Origin: Acanthacorydalis orientalis
Taxonomy: Eukaryota; Arthropoda; Insecta; Megaloptera; Corydalidae
Length of the DNA: 64,000 bases
NCBI GenBank assembly: GCA_034766995.1
Contig: CM068314.1
Span: 16,587,701-16,651,700 of the forward strand
Reading direction: 5' to 3'
Below, in pieces: positions 1 through 15,063 of the stretch. Each line of letters opens with the position of its first letter. Position 1 is the first letter of the stretch. Below the pieces are notes generated by a model. It was not told the origin of the DNA and searched no databases. It was given only the letters and a program-made list of their open reading frames with translations. The position numbers and the translations under genes were made by a program.

Positions 1-1472
1 TATCCTCTTCGTATAGTTCATAAATCGTTTTTTTTACTTTTTGGTACATTTATACATTTCTAAAACTTGAATAACATGATAACCCAAACATACAAATATA
101 AATAACTACCAATTCAATGAAAAATAAATTAAAAAAATAAACATCTTCATATTTAAATGGCAGATATAAAAATAATATTTCAAACACTACGTTACATTTA
201 CATATTTGTAACAGTGTTATTCAATTAGGTAACTACAACTCTACCCATTAGAAATTATAGACAACTTTTTAATAATCGACATAATATGTTAAATTTTAAA
301 AATTTTATATATTTTGAAATTATGTTACATATTAACCACCAATTGTTTAATTCAAATTCATTTATTGAATATTAATATGCATTACATATATATTATTACT
401 TATGTTATATATATTTTAAATAGATCAAGATTTATACGTACGTTGTATCAATTCTCAAGTGTGCATTTCATCTTTCTGTAATTGTTGTTACGATCGATGT
501 TCAGAAATCCAAAACTTCGAAGGAAAAGTCCGTCAATAAAATATTGAATGATTATTCTCATAGGTACTACTTATTCAATTTGTGCGACTGACTGTTATTG
601 AAATTTTCATTTATATACATATACATATATATATATATATATATATAGATTACATATGTATATATGTATTGTGTTGGATATAAAAAAGCACGAATTCTAA
701 AATAATAAGAAATCCAGGTAATAAAAGAACAAAATGCGTTCTAGACATAAGAAATCTAGCAATAAGTCTTAGATATAAATCTCAAATCAGAATTGAGTTA
801 TTTCACTTTATTATGATAATATTTAGACTAAATTGATAATCGATATTCGGAAATTATGTTTTATGGCTTTGATATTGATACATAAAAAACGACGCAAACA
901 GAACCTCGACGGTGTATCATAAGAGAATCGAGGCAGGTAGGAAGGTAATTTTGACACGCATTATGAAATAAAAACATTAGGGTGAGCTTTCCCGGCAAAG
1001 TCCCCCGAGACAGAAAGAAATTCAGATAAGGGTTATGATACGACATAACAATTTAAATATTTTATCTCCTGAACAATTGTATAGTGTGTGGTGTTTTATT
1101 CTTTTCGACGTAGCCTGTGCTTTTACCCTTTCACTAACATTAAAGCAGTAGTGTAGATGACCTGGGAACGTGATTTAAAATTTACATGACACCGTTGTTA
1201 GGAGTTTATTTCCTTTGAGATTTTCCACGGCTGAGATTGCGTTCGCTCACTAAAAGGTATTATAATTAAATTTTTAGATGCTGTTTACTGAAGCACGCTT
1301 CATATTTTTTAAAATAATCTAAATATATTTTAACTCGAGATTTTTCGCACTCTTTTGTTTAAATTAAAAGTATTTTGTATTCTAGTAAACTATAAATATT
1401 TCACCGAAAATTTTTTGAAGAAGATACAATATTTAAATTAGGAAATTAGTATTACACTATTCGAATTACTTG

Positions 1473-1475
<3 letters not shown>

Positions 1476-1512
<37 letters not shown>
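1476..1512. repeat. (TA)n microsatellite
   Basis: Uninterrupted TA run in AT-rich upstream sequence. Confidence 0.95.
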
Positions 1513-1516
<4 letters not shown>

Positions 1517-2860
1517 CCTCACTTTTATTTTAAAAATCATATAAATAGTACATTTTACTTAATGATAATTAATCTTAAAACAAGTTTTATCTACCAAGAA
1601 TATATCTAGTAAAAAATATTTTTTTTAAAAAAGAAACCCTAAAATTTAAAAAACTCATATTTTCAAGTAATAGGTTACTTAATAATTTAAATTAATCAAT
1701 TTTAATTTAAGAATATATAAATTTTAAACTTATAAATAAATTATGATTATAAATATATATATAATGATTTCATAAAATTTTATATTTATATTATATAAAT
1801 TTTACCCATTTCACTAAAATTATTAAGATATTGTATATTATAATTTTATTCAATTAAAATAAATTACTTGAAATATTTACATTCTTTAGTGGATATTTCA
1901 TATATTTCAAATAAAATATTTGAAGTATATTTAACTTTTCACTGCAATTTTTATCATTAAACATACAGATAAAATAATATTAAACAACTATTTTATTTTT
2001 TTAATCATTTTAATATAATTTAACTCCATATAAATATATTTTTCGTATATATTCATATAACCCTTTAACATTTTTTTCTTAATTTTACCTGAAACACTTT
2101 CAACATATGTCAAAATATAAAATAAACTTATTTTCCATTAGTGAAATCGTGTATCTTGTTTCAATTTCTCTAAAATCAATAATATTTAATTACATCGTAC
2201 ACATTCATTCACATCGTATTTTACAATAATGCTTAAATTTTCTTAAGGACATCAATCGAATGATTTTATATATAATCAAGTTTTTCACATTAAACTTACG
2301 TATCTCCAATAATCTTGTTTTATATATGTAGAATGGTTATCTAAATATAAACTTCAACTTCAAAACAATCTAACAACAGCTCGTTTATTTTCACTCTCGA
2401 CGTTCGAATCAAACGCACTGCTGACAATAAGATACAAAATAGTAAACGTATCATATTTTATAATTAAGCCCGATGTAATCGTTTCAATTAGTAATTAATC
2501 TTGATGTCGGTTAAGTTAAAGTGGAAACTCGTCTTCACTCATCAAGGAATTAAAAATGAGCCTTTTTGTTGCAAATTAGCATACTACCTACCACTACGAG
2601 AACTCATCCAACAACCCAGTACAAACACATTGAAAAAGTTTTACGTCAGTTGCGCAGCTTTACTAATTTAATATTTTTGTAGCGGGTAAAAAACTTGTAC
2701 ACCAATTAACGGATTGAAGTTGCAATATTTTAGACTGGAGACGAGATCCGTAGTCATCTTGTTGGTCGTCGTGCGTTCTGTCATTTGTAATAACTACAGT
2801 CGGTGATAGAAAACGTGAATGAGTTAAGATTTTTAAAGGATTCTTCAATTCTCTGTTTCC

Positions 2861-2981
<121 letters not shown>

Positions 2982-3164
2982 TGTAAGTATATTTTTTAAT
3001 TGAATTAACGCTTTTCTATACATTTTTAAATAAGCCAATAATTCTTATCCTATCTTCAAGACATCCATACTCTTATTAAAGTCAACAAATGATCTATTAA
3101 TTTAACATCACAAATCAGTACGCATGATAATATATATAATTAAATACCCCACATTTAATATCAC

Positions 3165-3420
3165 AATCCTGCTGCCTGTGAGAATGAAGCTTTCCTTCTC
3201 TAGAACGAGAGCTACCAATGTTACTGGTTAGTTCTTGTGTGTGGTGCAATGTGCATGTTACATTAAATTACATGAGCGCTTATGACTTGATATTAGTCAT
3301 AAAGCGTCTATCATTACACCGACAGAGTGAAGGCAGTCGTACGATAATTATGAATATATGCGCTACTCCATGCGTGTAGACAGATATTCGTTATGTATTT
3401 CTATTTAACAAATACGACGT
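3165..3420. promoter_or_regulatory. GC-richer island upstream of the start exon, candidate promoter or enhancer
   Basis: This patch lies about 400-600 bp upstream of the ATG exon and is less AT-rich than its surroundings, with a purine/pyrimidine mixture and several CpGs (AACGAGAG, CAGTCGTACGATA). Its position makes it the best nearby promoter candidate. No core promoter motif was recognised. Confidence 0.3.
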
Positions 3421-3800
3421 TTACAGTCATTAACATCTAAATGTAACTTATATGTTAAAAATATAACATATATTAAAGAGAATATATCATATTATATGCT
3501 TTATTGGCTTAATTTATTTAAAAGAATATGTGAAAACAATGCCTGTCAAAATTTACACATTTGTTATAATTCGTTGAGCAGATAGTAAAATCTATTTCAA
3601 ATACAATTTATTATTTTAATATTGTTTATTTCATTAAAAATAAATTAGAAAACTAAGTATTTGTATGTGTACAAAAACATCCAAAATAACTATAACATTA
3701 TTAAACAATCTGTTATATTTTATTAAAAACTATCATAATATATAGCCCGTCAAAATTTATATGGACAAATAGAAACAGCTGTTTGCAGAAAGTTCGTAAG

Positions 3801-3842
3801 ATGGCGGCAGACGGCCACTTTGCGGACAAAGTGACGAGAAAT
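3801..3842 (+). CDS. MYT1: Coding exon 1 (start codon) of the MYT1-like gene
   Basis: Forty-two bases encode [14 protein letters not shown] and end at a good donor (AAT|GTGAGT). The exit phase is 0, which matches the phase-0 entry of exon 2 at 19338. The start sits in AAGATGGCGGC, both a good initiation context and the classic YY1/Pho-type site found at many animal start codons. An acceptor-like TTTGCAG ends 12 bases upstream of the ATG, so this may be a second exon with a short 5'UTR rather than the first transcribed exon. Codons are GC-richer than the surrounding AT-rich DNA. No homology search was possible, so the join to exon 2 across 15.5 kb is inferred from phase, splice signals and the quality of the ATG. 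Confidence 0.65.
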
Positions 3843-5738
3843 GTGAGTTTTTAATATTAGAAAAATTATCATATTTTTCTTATCAAAGAGACAAGTTTTC
3901 GTACTTTTGCCATTATTTTCTTGTTTTTAACAATCATATTTGTGATTATTATTAATTATTCAGTAGTTTACTCAAATAAATGGAACTTTTATGTAAAAAA
4001 GATAAATAATTTTCATTAGTCCACATTATTGATATTATTTTCATTTCAATTCTAATAATCATTAAAATCAAATATATTTGTTTTCTTTAAAATATCAAAT
4101 TTATTCATTAATGTATTCTTATAATAAAAGTATTGGTTAAAATATCGTAATTTATATATATATATATATATATGTATAATACAATAAATTTGAAAAAAAG
4201 ATATAATATTTTAAATATTTTGACGAGGCTTAAAGTGCCCATGTTCCGCATAAATATCATTTATAAATTAATGTTCAACTCTTTGTCGTCACTGAATGCA
4301 TGTGCTGTGCTCCATCACAAAAAGACCACTGGCGCTCACACAAAAAAAAATGCCTTCCGACCAATTAAACTCCCATCAAACACGGTCAACTTACATTTCA
4401 AGTACCACGAAAAACTCTCATCTCGCATTCACTCACTCCCTGTCCAAACAATATGACACACATATGACATTTCTTTCTACCAAATATTCATGTTCGCGTG
4501 TCAAGCGTGTTTTATGTACACAAATAAAAAATGACAAAAGCATCAACCGTAGCCTCTGGTGCTCAGCTGTGACTGATGTCATTGCGTCCGTCGACTGCGC
4601 CCCGTTTACCGGCGACCCTCCTGTTCGGACAACATTGGGCGTGAGTGTCGACGGCACGGTGATGGATTGTCCACCACGCCACACGGCCACGATGACGGTT
4701 ATACTGCTATCGGGTCGTTCACGAGGCCGTTTTGCCCGCAGCGTTTAGAGGTGGAGTAGAACGTACACCACCGCCGTCGTGGTCATGGAATGACCACCTG
4801 TTGAAGCTTGTTGATGTACACGGCGAACGTAATGCTCATTTATTTCCTGTCATTTGAGAATATCATCATCACGAATCGCTACGATACGTATAGGTATTTG
4901 CTTTACGCTGTGAACACGATCAGGCTTTTACATTTCATGACCATTCGATTCTATATAATTCTTTATGATCCGTTTACAGATCGGACACTTTTTCATCAAA
5001 AATTATTGTAATGGGATATTTTTACACACAAATACTCGCGTATTCCTTTATATATATATATATATATACATAATCTACTCAATTTTTTTTGTTGCATGAA
5101 TCAACTCTCAAATAGTATACTGTGAAATATTTGTTCACTCATAATAATTTGTTAATTCTAACTTCTATTCTTAAAAATTAATACTGTAATGTACAATTTA
5201 TTGGTATATATCAATAAAAAAATATGTATTTAATTTTTTGAAAATAATTATATTAAAAATCTTCACATATTTTATGTATAATCATTCAACGATTCAATTT
5301 TCCGTTAATTAGATTGAATACCGCTCTTTTTGAAACAATTGTATTAATAGTCAATAAAACTAAAAAAATCTACAAAATATATAAATGATTTATCTTTGTC
5401 TAAAATTATAATAAAAAGTAGGTTTAAGATCCGAATAAACAATATTTTTAATATAGATACATATATTTAATATCAATTTGTGATTTAATAGAATTTTATA
5501 TCTATTGTATATACTTTATCTTAAAAATTCAAATGAAGCTATAAAATTGTAATAAATAATGAGAATAAATATCTTACTTTTTCTTCTCGTAACTTAATTT
5601 TATATGACATACAATTATCATATATCTCATTATAATTTTTAATATATTTTCAGTAAATTCATCGAGTTATAATGTAAATTTCTAATTTTACTCGCCAAAC
5701 ATTTGAATATATATTTTACCTGGCAATTTATTTATTGT

Positions 5739-5784
<46 letters not shown>

Positions 5785-8424
5785 TAAGAAGAAATAAATG
5801 ATTAAGTAAAATAAAACAATCAAAGACATTTAAATTAATGAAAGTATCTACTAGGACTCTTCATAAATATTAAGAAATTACAATGTGTTCGTTATGCAGT
5901 TAAACTATTTAAGTGACCAAAATGAATTCAAACGATTTAAGTATACATAATAAGTAATGTACAATAATTAATTATGAAAAACATAAATATTTATAAGTTA
6001 TAAAATCATCAAGATATTTCATAACATTTCTCACGACAACATTAATCCACATTTCACAAATGCTTCACATTTAGCGAAACACTTTTTATTTCACATCTTA
6101 AATGAATTATTAATCAGCAGTGCATTGTTTTCATTTTAATTATGGCTTAATTTTCATTCTGTCGGCACGTCTTTCACGTGAAATTAAGATTGTGAAACCA
6201 CAGCATGGAAGTATAAGACCAGATTGACGTCTCAGTACTAAATTCTGTGATGAATTCTATAAAGATCTTTAAACGAAGCTCTTAAAATCAGAGCTCGGTA
6301 AACCTAAAACCTTTACAGTGCTGGCTGCTGCAGATGCGATGACGCTGACACAGTGGTTGAGATTTTACTCGGTGCGTCTTTTCAGTAGGCAAAACCACTA
6401 CAGGGCGGCTAACCCTTTAATAAAGAATCGTGGCTTTAATAAAATTACGTCGCGAAACACAGGGATGAATTCGAGATACTGACGATGAATTTAAAAATAT
6501 TAATTATGTTTATAGGCTGATTTTTTGTCAGGTTTATGTGCAAGTTTATTAAGTATTTACACTATATATAAACTTTTATTAAATGTTAAATATTAAATAA
6601 GTTATTTGAGACGAGATTTTAATATTATCAATCAAAAATATTTAATTATAAAATATTTTTTACGATTCACTTAGTTTACAGTTCTTAGTGATAATTTAAA
6701 ACAATAAACATCTCTGACATGGATTATTCTCCAAAGAATCATTAAAATGTAAATGAATAATGCATTAAAAATGTAACTGTTTATATATTTATTTAATATA
6801 CATTTTCCAGTTAATTAAAAATAAATAGATTTTTATATTTATGAATTAAAATGTAGTTAAAATATTAACATCATTCTTTTTAAATAATATTTTTTTAAAA
6901 TGTAAATTAATGAATATAGTCTATATTTTTTAAATATTTTATTTTCAATGAATTTAATAGCCGAAAAAATACATACTAATACCTGAAAATAAATACAAAA
7001 CAGCAATATTATAGGAATAATTCAGTTTAAAAGGATTTCTTAATTAAATTTAACAAATGGAGAAAATTTCTGTTAAATGAAAATTTTATAATTTTTTTTC
7101 AAGTCTTGTTTTTCAATTATTTAATTAAAAAATAATTTATTTCATATAAAACGTACAATATTGTTTTTATATATAGTACAATGCGTATTTAAATACTGAT
7201 AAAAAAAAATACAAATGATTAGATAAATTAATAATAGATTTAAAATTAAGTTTACGAACGCTTCGGTAAACGTTTAAATACTATTTTCATAAAGTAAATG
7301 TGATAATTTTCTTCATGAATATACTAACTAATATTATAATAATTTACAGTAGACGTGAAACTAAAATAAAAGTAGAATATTTCATATAAATAATTTACTC
7401 GTGAAGCAATTAACTGCCAATTTACATAGCTGCGATCAAGAAATATTGCTTTATCCATAAATTTTAATCAACACTATTAAAATTCATAAATAAATAACAT
7501 TCGTACGCATGCAAAATAAACCCATCGCACAGCTCTATGCTTTAACCTGTCACGTTATATTGTCTAATCAAAACCATGACAGATTTCTATTTTGGGTTGA
7601 TACTTCACAATATTCTAGCTTTCGTAAAACAACAAGCGCAGCCAGTCAAAACAGGGTGGTGGTGGTTTTAGCGTCGCGGCGCACGAACCTCTCGCTCGGA
7701 CGGACGGACGGATGCGAGTCAGGCAACCGTCACTCGGCGTCGACGTCGGTTTCAGTCTCAGCAGCCTCCACACCACGCCCGACTTCTCCCAGAACAATGG
7801 ACTCGTTAATTAAGATTTCTTTTATCCCCTTTTCTCGCCTAGCTCTAGCTTTCACCACGAACGGAAACTCAGTCAGCCAAGTCCCCAGTATTCACAACGT
7901 TCCTTCATACGTCAGCGAATCACTTTTTCTACGGTCGTCTTTTTCTTACATCGATATTTTTATATTTTTTATTCTTATTCATGTTATGTGTGCGTGCCAT
8001 TCGAACGAGACACATTTCGGTGAATTATTTTTATTCAATCTTTCTTCGTATTTTCTTGCTGAGTATTATGGTTGTATTTATGGGCTCGATGCTTAGTATT
8101 TTTGCTGTTGCCGAAAAAAATGTTCCATTCATGCAGTTAATTCTCAGTCTATCCAAAAGCTAATAACATTTAATTAAAATGTATTTCAATGTTTAACATT
8201 ATTTCACTGTATTTATTGTAACTGTCATAAAAACTTTGTAATTATATGATATTACTATATTTTCTTATAAAATCCTATTTTTTAGAATTATATCAGTATA
8301 TATATATATATATATCATTAATTTCTTTACAAAATCTATATTGAAATATTTTCTTTATTTTATTATTTATATACATTACTTTAACTCATTTTATTGATGT
8401 TCATATATCATATTTAAAAACCCT

Positions 8425-8498
<74 letters not shown>

Positions 8499-10520
8499 TT
8501 AATTACAAAATTGTTATAAAATACATTTCAAACAAGAATTAATTATAATTTGTTTCATTTTTATTATTTCAATATTTTGTTGAGTAATTAAATTTTAATA
8601 AAAATATCGTTCTGAAATTATTATGAATTTCAATAAACATATTTGCATTATAAATATTCCTTTCATTCTTATTTAGAAAATAATGTCTTCTTCTTTGAAA
8701 TAAAAATTATACTCAAAAAATTGTTCAGTTTGTAATTTAATTAATTAATTTTTTTCGTTAATCTTATCATAAAAAAGTATTTTACAAAATTGTTGATATT
8801 AAATTAGCTAGAATTTAACACGTATTTTTTAAATTATTTATATTTTTTTATGAAAGATAAATTGTTATCTTTTATAATAAATAATATTAATTTTGTAGCA
8901 GCATCTTATTATTAAACCATCAATATAATGAAAATGTGTTTTATAATCATTGGATACATTTTTAAAATTTTTCTATTTTGAACAACAAGAAGTTAATTAA
9001 AACACAAGGTATTTTAATACGAATTTGTTAATTATTTATTTTTTATAGAAATCATAAATTATTTTAAAACATTTCACAAGTACAGGCAGATTTGAAAAAG
9101 AATATAATTGAACTTAAAATATTTATTGTAAATATCTTTAATTGCGAATCGTTCAAATCTTAGACTAGAACTAATTTCGATATTTGTTTTTTATCTAATT
9201 ATTTTTTATATTTTTTTTTGTAATTTAAACATTCAATGCTATTTATTATAACATAATTTGTGTAGACAAGAACGGATTTTCGTAAATAAATTTCTTTAAA
9301 TATATTTATTACTTCTTCTTTACATACATTGATAATTAAAATAAAAAGTCTAATAAATTTAAATTTCTTTGTGGCAATAACTGTTACATTTTTGAAGTTG
9401 TAACGGTCTTCATTCTTTTGAATCAGGCAAGCTTTTAACTTTTATTCTTAATTTCGATACGAATGACATATCAAATAATTATACGTTACTATTATATAAT
9501 TATCTATAATTACCTGGAAATGATACAAGTGCTGAAATAGTTCGTAAAAAATAAAAAAAAATACTTTATTTAAAAATACTAATATCAGATGAATAAAAAT
9601 CAAATTATTATTGAAAAAATAATAGTAAAAAAAAACTGTGTATAAAATGTTCTAAATTGAAACTAATCAAATCACAGTTGTTTACAAGAAAGTCATGAAA
9701 TCATTTTTAATTTACCCTAGTTAATTAAATATTATATGCAGTTAATTATATGCAGTATTGGAACCATGAATGTGTACTGACAAATTGTTAAAATAGAAAT
9801 ATTTTTAATTTTACCTGAACACCTCAACAAATCTATTCGTAAATATTGCCACGTGCTTCGTGCAGCCCTGATTATATCAATCCGCCTTTTCGTGTGGTCG
9901 ATCTACCATCCTGGGCCGCCTTCATGTCATTCTTTTATAAATCTCATCGCAAGGACGATGAATGCCGAAGCCCGACCGCTACTCTGCCTGCCATGCTAAT
10001 CACTCGAAAACCCGGATTGAATAATTAATTAGTATTCTTTCCTTTATTTTACGTGATTCTTTTTTCGTATAGAAACATACCCACAAACCAACGACCACCC
10101 CTGATTTGTCTCCCTACCACAATTTAGTTTGTTTGCAGGATTTGAAACCTTTAATATGCATACAGTGTATTGACGAGATTTTGAATTATTAAAAAATATA
10201 TCTTGCTCACGTAGAATATTAAAAGATTGATATTATTATTGAATTATGAATTATATTAGAGCAATTAATATGTAAAATAAGTCTAGAGACCCTTCAGATT
10301 TAGTTGAAATATTTTTTTAATATACAAATATTTTAACATGAACTCCATCCAAAGTTTAAACAGGTCATTTTATGCTTTTACATTAAACAGTATTTATTTT
10401 GTTATATGTACTTATATTTACGAGAAAAAGCAAATATACATAAAAGTTGTTAAAACATACAAATTGCTAATGTTTTTAATTTTATTTATTTTTATTATTT
10501 CGGGTACAGTTTCCTTTCAC

Positions 10521-10590
<70 letters not shown>

Positions 10591-11481
10591 TAATCATATT
10601 TGTTTCTAGAAATAATCTCAAGGTAAATATAAAAGTGAAAAAATGTCAGTTTAACTTCGAACCCGGATCTACAATTTAACAGAATGTAAATCAGAATTTT
10701 ATATTAATAATTTAAAACGATTCGTAACCTTGTTTATGAATCCTTATCATTTTAATTGCTATAAGTCGTATCTTAAATAACCCACGTATTTTTTCAAGAG
10801 TAAAAGCAATTAGCTTGTAATTTTTATTTGGAATATCTGATATTTTTTACAGTTATAATTGCATTATTTATAAATGAACGATTTGAATGACATTAACTTT
10901 TTAATTGATTTGCATTTGATGAGTAGTTTGCTAATTATGAACATGTTTAACTGTGTGTAATAATTATTACTTATTACTGACTGATTTTCAACAAAATATA
11001 TATTATTATATACATCTCAAATAAGTATACTTATGTTACACATTTCTAAATATTTAATTCTGAAATAATTCTTACAGATAAATCAAGACATGTGCTAAAT
11101 GATGTAAATATAAAATTTTGAAATCTTCTTTACATTGATACTTTATTAATAATTAAATAATGAAAAGAAGTTATTAATTATCCATTGAAATCAAAATTGT
11201 GGAAAATGTCAAAAATGTGTTAAAAGTTCTATATGCATAGAAAACTAACAATAAGGAAAATATACAAAGGGACCATAACTGTACATATTCATAAAAAATG
11301 AATAATTTTCTATTGTACTATGTTTTATATATAAATAATTGGAAAATAAATTCATAAGATGTTTTGAGTCGAAAAGAAAATTTAAAAATGTATTAATACA
11401 TTTTCTTTGCAGCTATCATATTTCTCACTCTATCACTCTATATTTTAGTTTCTCTAAAATTATCATTTTAGACTTGTTATA

Positions 11482-11533
<52 letters not shown>

Positions 11534-11559
11534 ATATATATATATACATGTATGTGTGT

Positions 11560-11596
<37 letters not shown>

Positions 11597-11793
11597 GATT
11601 CAACTTAGGTTTCCACACAAAAGTATTAAAAAAACGCAAAGATTAAGAAAAACGTGTTATCCTCCATATTGCATTTTAGTTCAATTATATTTTAGTATCG
11701 AATTAAACTAAAATACTAAATACAAAGTAACATGACTTTTCTAAACTCCAGCGCCCTCTTTTAATACTTCCATGTGGAAACATAAATTGAATC

Positions 11794-11851
<58 letters not shown>

Positions 11852-12100
11852 CAGTCATAAACATAAATTTATTTCGTGTTTATATTTTCTTTGTTTCAAA
11901 AAATAATAATGTTTTAAAAAATTTTGAAGGGTCAATTTAGTTGGAAGAGAAATTTAATATTAAATATAATCTTTTAAAAAAATATAACTTTTAATACTGT
12001 ATTCTTTAGAAAAGTAATCAACTATAAAATTGTATGTAGTTTTTAATCTGTTGTTTTACCTAATAGATATGATTTATTTATTTACAAATATATTTATATT

Positions 12101-12133
<33 letters not shown>

Positions 12134-13073
12134 ATGTGTGTGAGTGCATTAATTTTTGTACAAATAGAATTCATGTTATCTAGGTAAACATAAACATTTT
12201 ATTGATTTTAAAATAATGCCGTAGTTTTTAACTGACGTCATTATTTTGTTATATTTATATAGAGTTACAAGTTTAAAAATTTTAACGACACATATTTATA
12301 AAATATTTACAGTAAAAACAGCCGAAACCATCATCGTATGCGTTCTAGAGTATCACGAAGCATCTTATTTTCTCATAAACCCAAATTTCATATCTTATCC
12401 ACAAAGGAGGAGGATATTCAAAAACATTATAAAACTTCAAAACATTATTGATTTGTCATAAACCCACGACATAATAGCAACAGCAGCTAGTACACAAGAA
12501 CACCCTTCCCTCCACCTAACTATCGGTGGTGTGCTATCATAAAATTCTACAATAACAATACACTCGAAGCATGGCGCATCACCATCATTCGTTTATTTTA
12601 TTAATTCATTCAACGAGAAAGGCAGCTCCACTGCTACCGCCGCTACCATCAGCTTATACTTTATAAAACACCTGTGTTTTCGGAATTAAACCGCGATTTT
12701 ATCTTCTTTAAAGTAAACATCTGTAATAAGATCGGATGCTGAAAACAGTCACAACAGAGAGGATATTGACCGCATTGTGTTATTAGTAAAATACTTAAAC
12801 GATGACTAAGTCTAACATTATTATTAATTTATAGACATTTAAAATGATTCGACCGTAATTTAGTCATAAATAAAGAAACGCATTGTAGGTGGAATATAAT
12901 CCTATTTTGTGGTATTATTTAAAATAGCATATTATTTATTTCGCGAGTACTTTGTCAGTAAAGCTGATTATTTTCAGTTCAATAATAATTGCATGCATAG
13001 AGCTTATGTTAAGAAACATCTATAATGTTTGATCAAAATAAACTTTATTCTCGTATATATTTTTCAGATATTA

Positions 13074-13126
<53 letters not shown>

Positions 13127-14247
13127 CATATAATGCGATATATCATCATATTTATAAGAAAATATTTATAAAATACAGACATCGGTTATAATATATTTTG
13201 ACGAATAGCAACCAATATCTTAAGTATTTTATAGTAAATCAATTTTGTGGAAAAGCACATTTTTCTATGCCACTTTTAAAGATCGTTTCATCCTACTCAG
13301 GCAAGATTGATGTATTAAAAATTGTATTAACACCCTCCTGTGAACAGGAGGCTAGTGTTCTATTTCATGTTATCTCGTCGCTAGAATGATGTATGGTTCG
13401 TAAATGGAATCTGTGGCTCTTGCATCTGCGATATCAACGATTCAGTTCTCGTTATACGACAATCCGTGTCTTCGTTCATATATAACAATATTCATATTTG
13501 AAGATTTTTTTATCTATGTTTGCCTGCATATCGAACAAACATGAAATGTGTTTGAGCTTAATAAATAATGAAATGGCTTCACGGTTATTGATTTCTTTAT
13601 TCATATCAAGTCTCAGATATAATATATATTTTTTTACTTGGTTATTGGTTTTCCGTACATATTTATTAAAATAATTTAATATTTAAAAATTTCCATATTT
13701 GTTTACATAGTACTTGCTAACGAGTTTCAAACAGAATAGTCGTTAAAATAAAAAAATGAAGTTAAATGGTCATTTTAAGTTTTAATTAAAAACGTACACA
13801 ATGTTTCTATTTTTACTATTTGTTCTAAACAAACTACTCATGAAGCTGTTAATCAATACTTTAATATTTGTTATACAAAAAGGCAGTCGCATGGTTCCAT
13901 GTTTTTGGATATTTATTTTTTGGTTGTCTGCCCTAAAGCGATACATGCGTTGAACCGTATCCCCTATTGTAGTGGTTTTTGGGGTTTGCAAGTAAACGTA
14001 CAACAGTGAAACAGCGCACAGTCGAGGGCCACATTGATCGACACCCACACATTCTAAATCAAAAGCTTTAGATTTCAAATGAAAATTTCCTTCTGAAACG
14101 TATAAACACCGATATCATACGGGATTCGTATTTAATATGGTTTAAATGTATTTAAATATGTGGATTTATTTATTAATTAAAATTAAGATTATTAAAGAAT
14201 GTAATCAGTTTATTCGTTTAAAATATAATTTTATTTTATTTTGAGTT

Positions 14248-14301
<54 letters not shown>

Positions 14302-15012
14302 ATATATATATATATATATATGTCATCGCAAAATTATTTACCAAATTATAAACTTATTTTTTGTTCTTTAATCATTCAAAAAAAATTTAATTAAAATTTG
14401 AAATATATTTAAAATGAAAATAGTATTTACAAAATAAATCAGAATAATTATATAAATCTAGTAACATAGTTTTTTGTGTTCGATAGTAATATAAGATTTT
14501 GGTATATTAATTTATAAAAAGTCTTATAAATTCTTATAGATTTCTTAATAAGTTGCCTGTTTCTAAATTAATCTGTTTATGAATTACCTTCAAGAAAAAT
14601 ATATAAATATAAAAACATAAAAGAGACTTTTGTATGTCGTATATAAATGTCTTATATATGAATATATCTAATTTTCTTTCACTTTTTTTATTTCTTATTT
14701 ATTTGATCTTAATCCTGGACGTGTAATTATAACTATTTAAATGATAAATATTTCAACTCATAATTAATGAACATAGTATAGTTTTAAATATAATAATAGA
14801 TTTTAAAAAGTGTAAAAAATTTAATTAATAAAAAAGTAACAATAGTCCACTCATTTCAATAATCAAATTAAAATCAGATTAATTCATTAGTGAAATTAAA
14901 TTCAACAAATCATATATAAAAATTAATATACAGTAAACACAATTTGAAATCTAAATTGAAATAAACTCTTAGAGAAATAATGCTCAAAATAAAATTTTAA
15001 TGAACAATTATT

Positions 15013-15063
<51 letters not shown>

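Noticed and set aside
12571..12666. 31-codon ATG micro-ORF starting Met-Ala-His-His-His-His
   Set aside because: Too short, no conservation information, and within an island better explained as regulatory.
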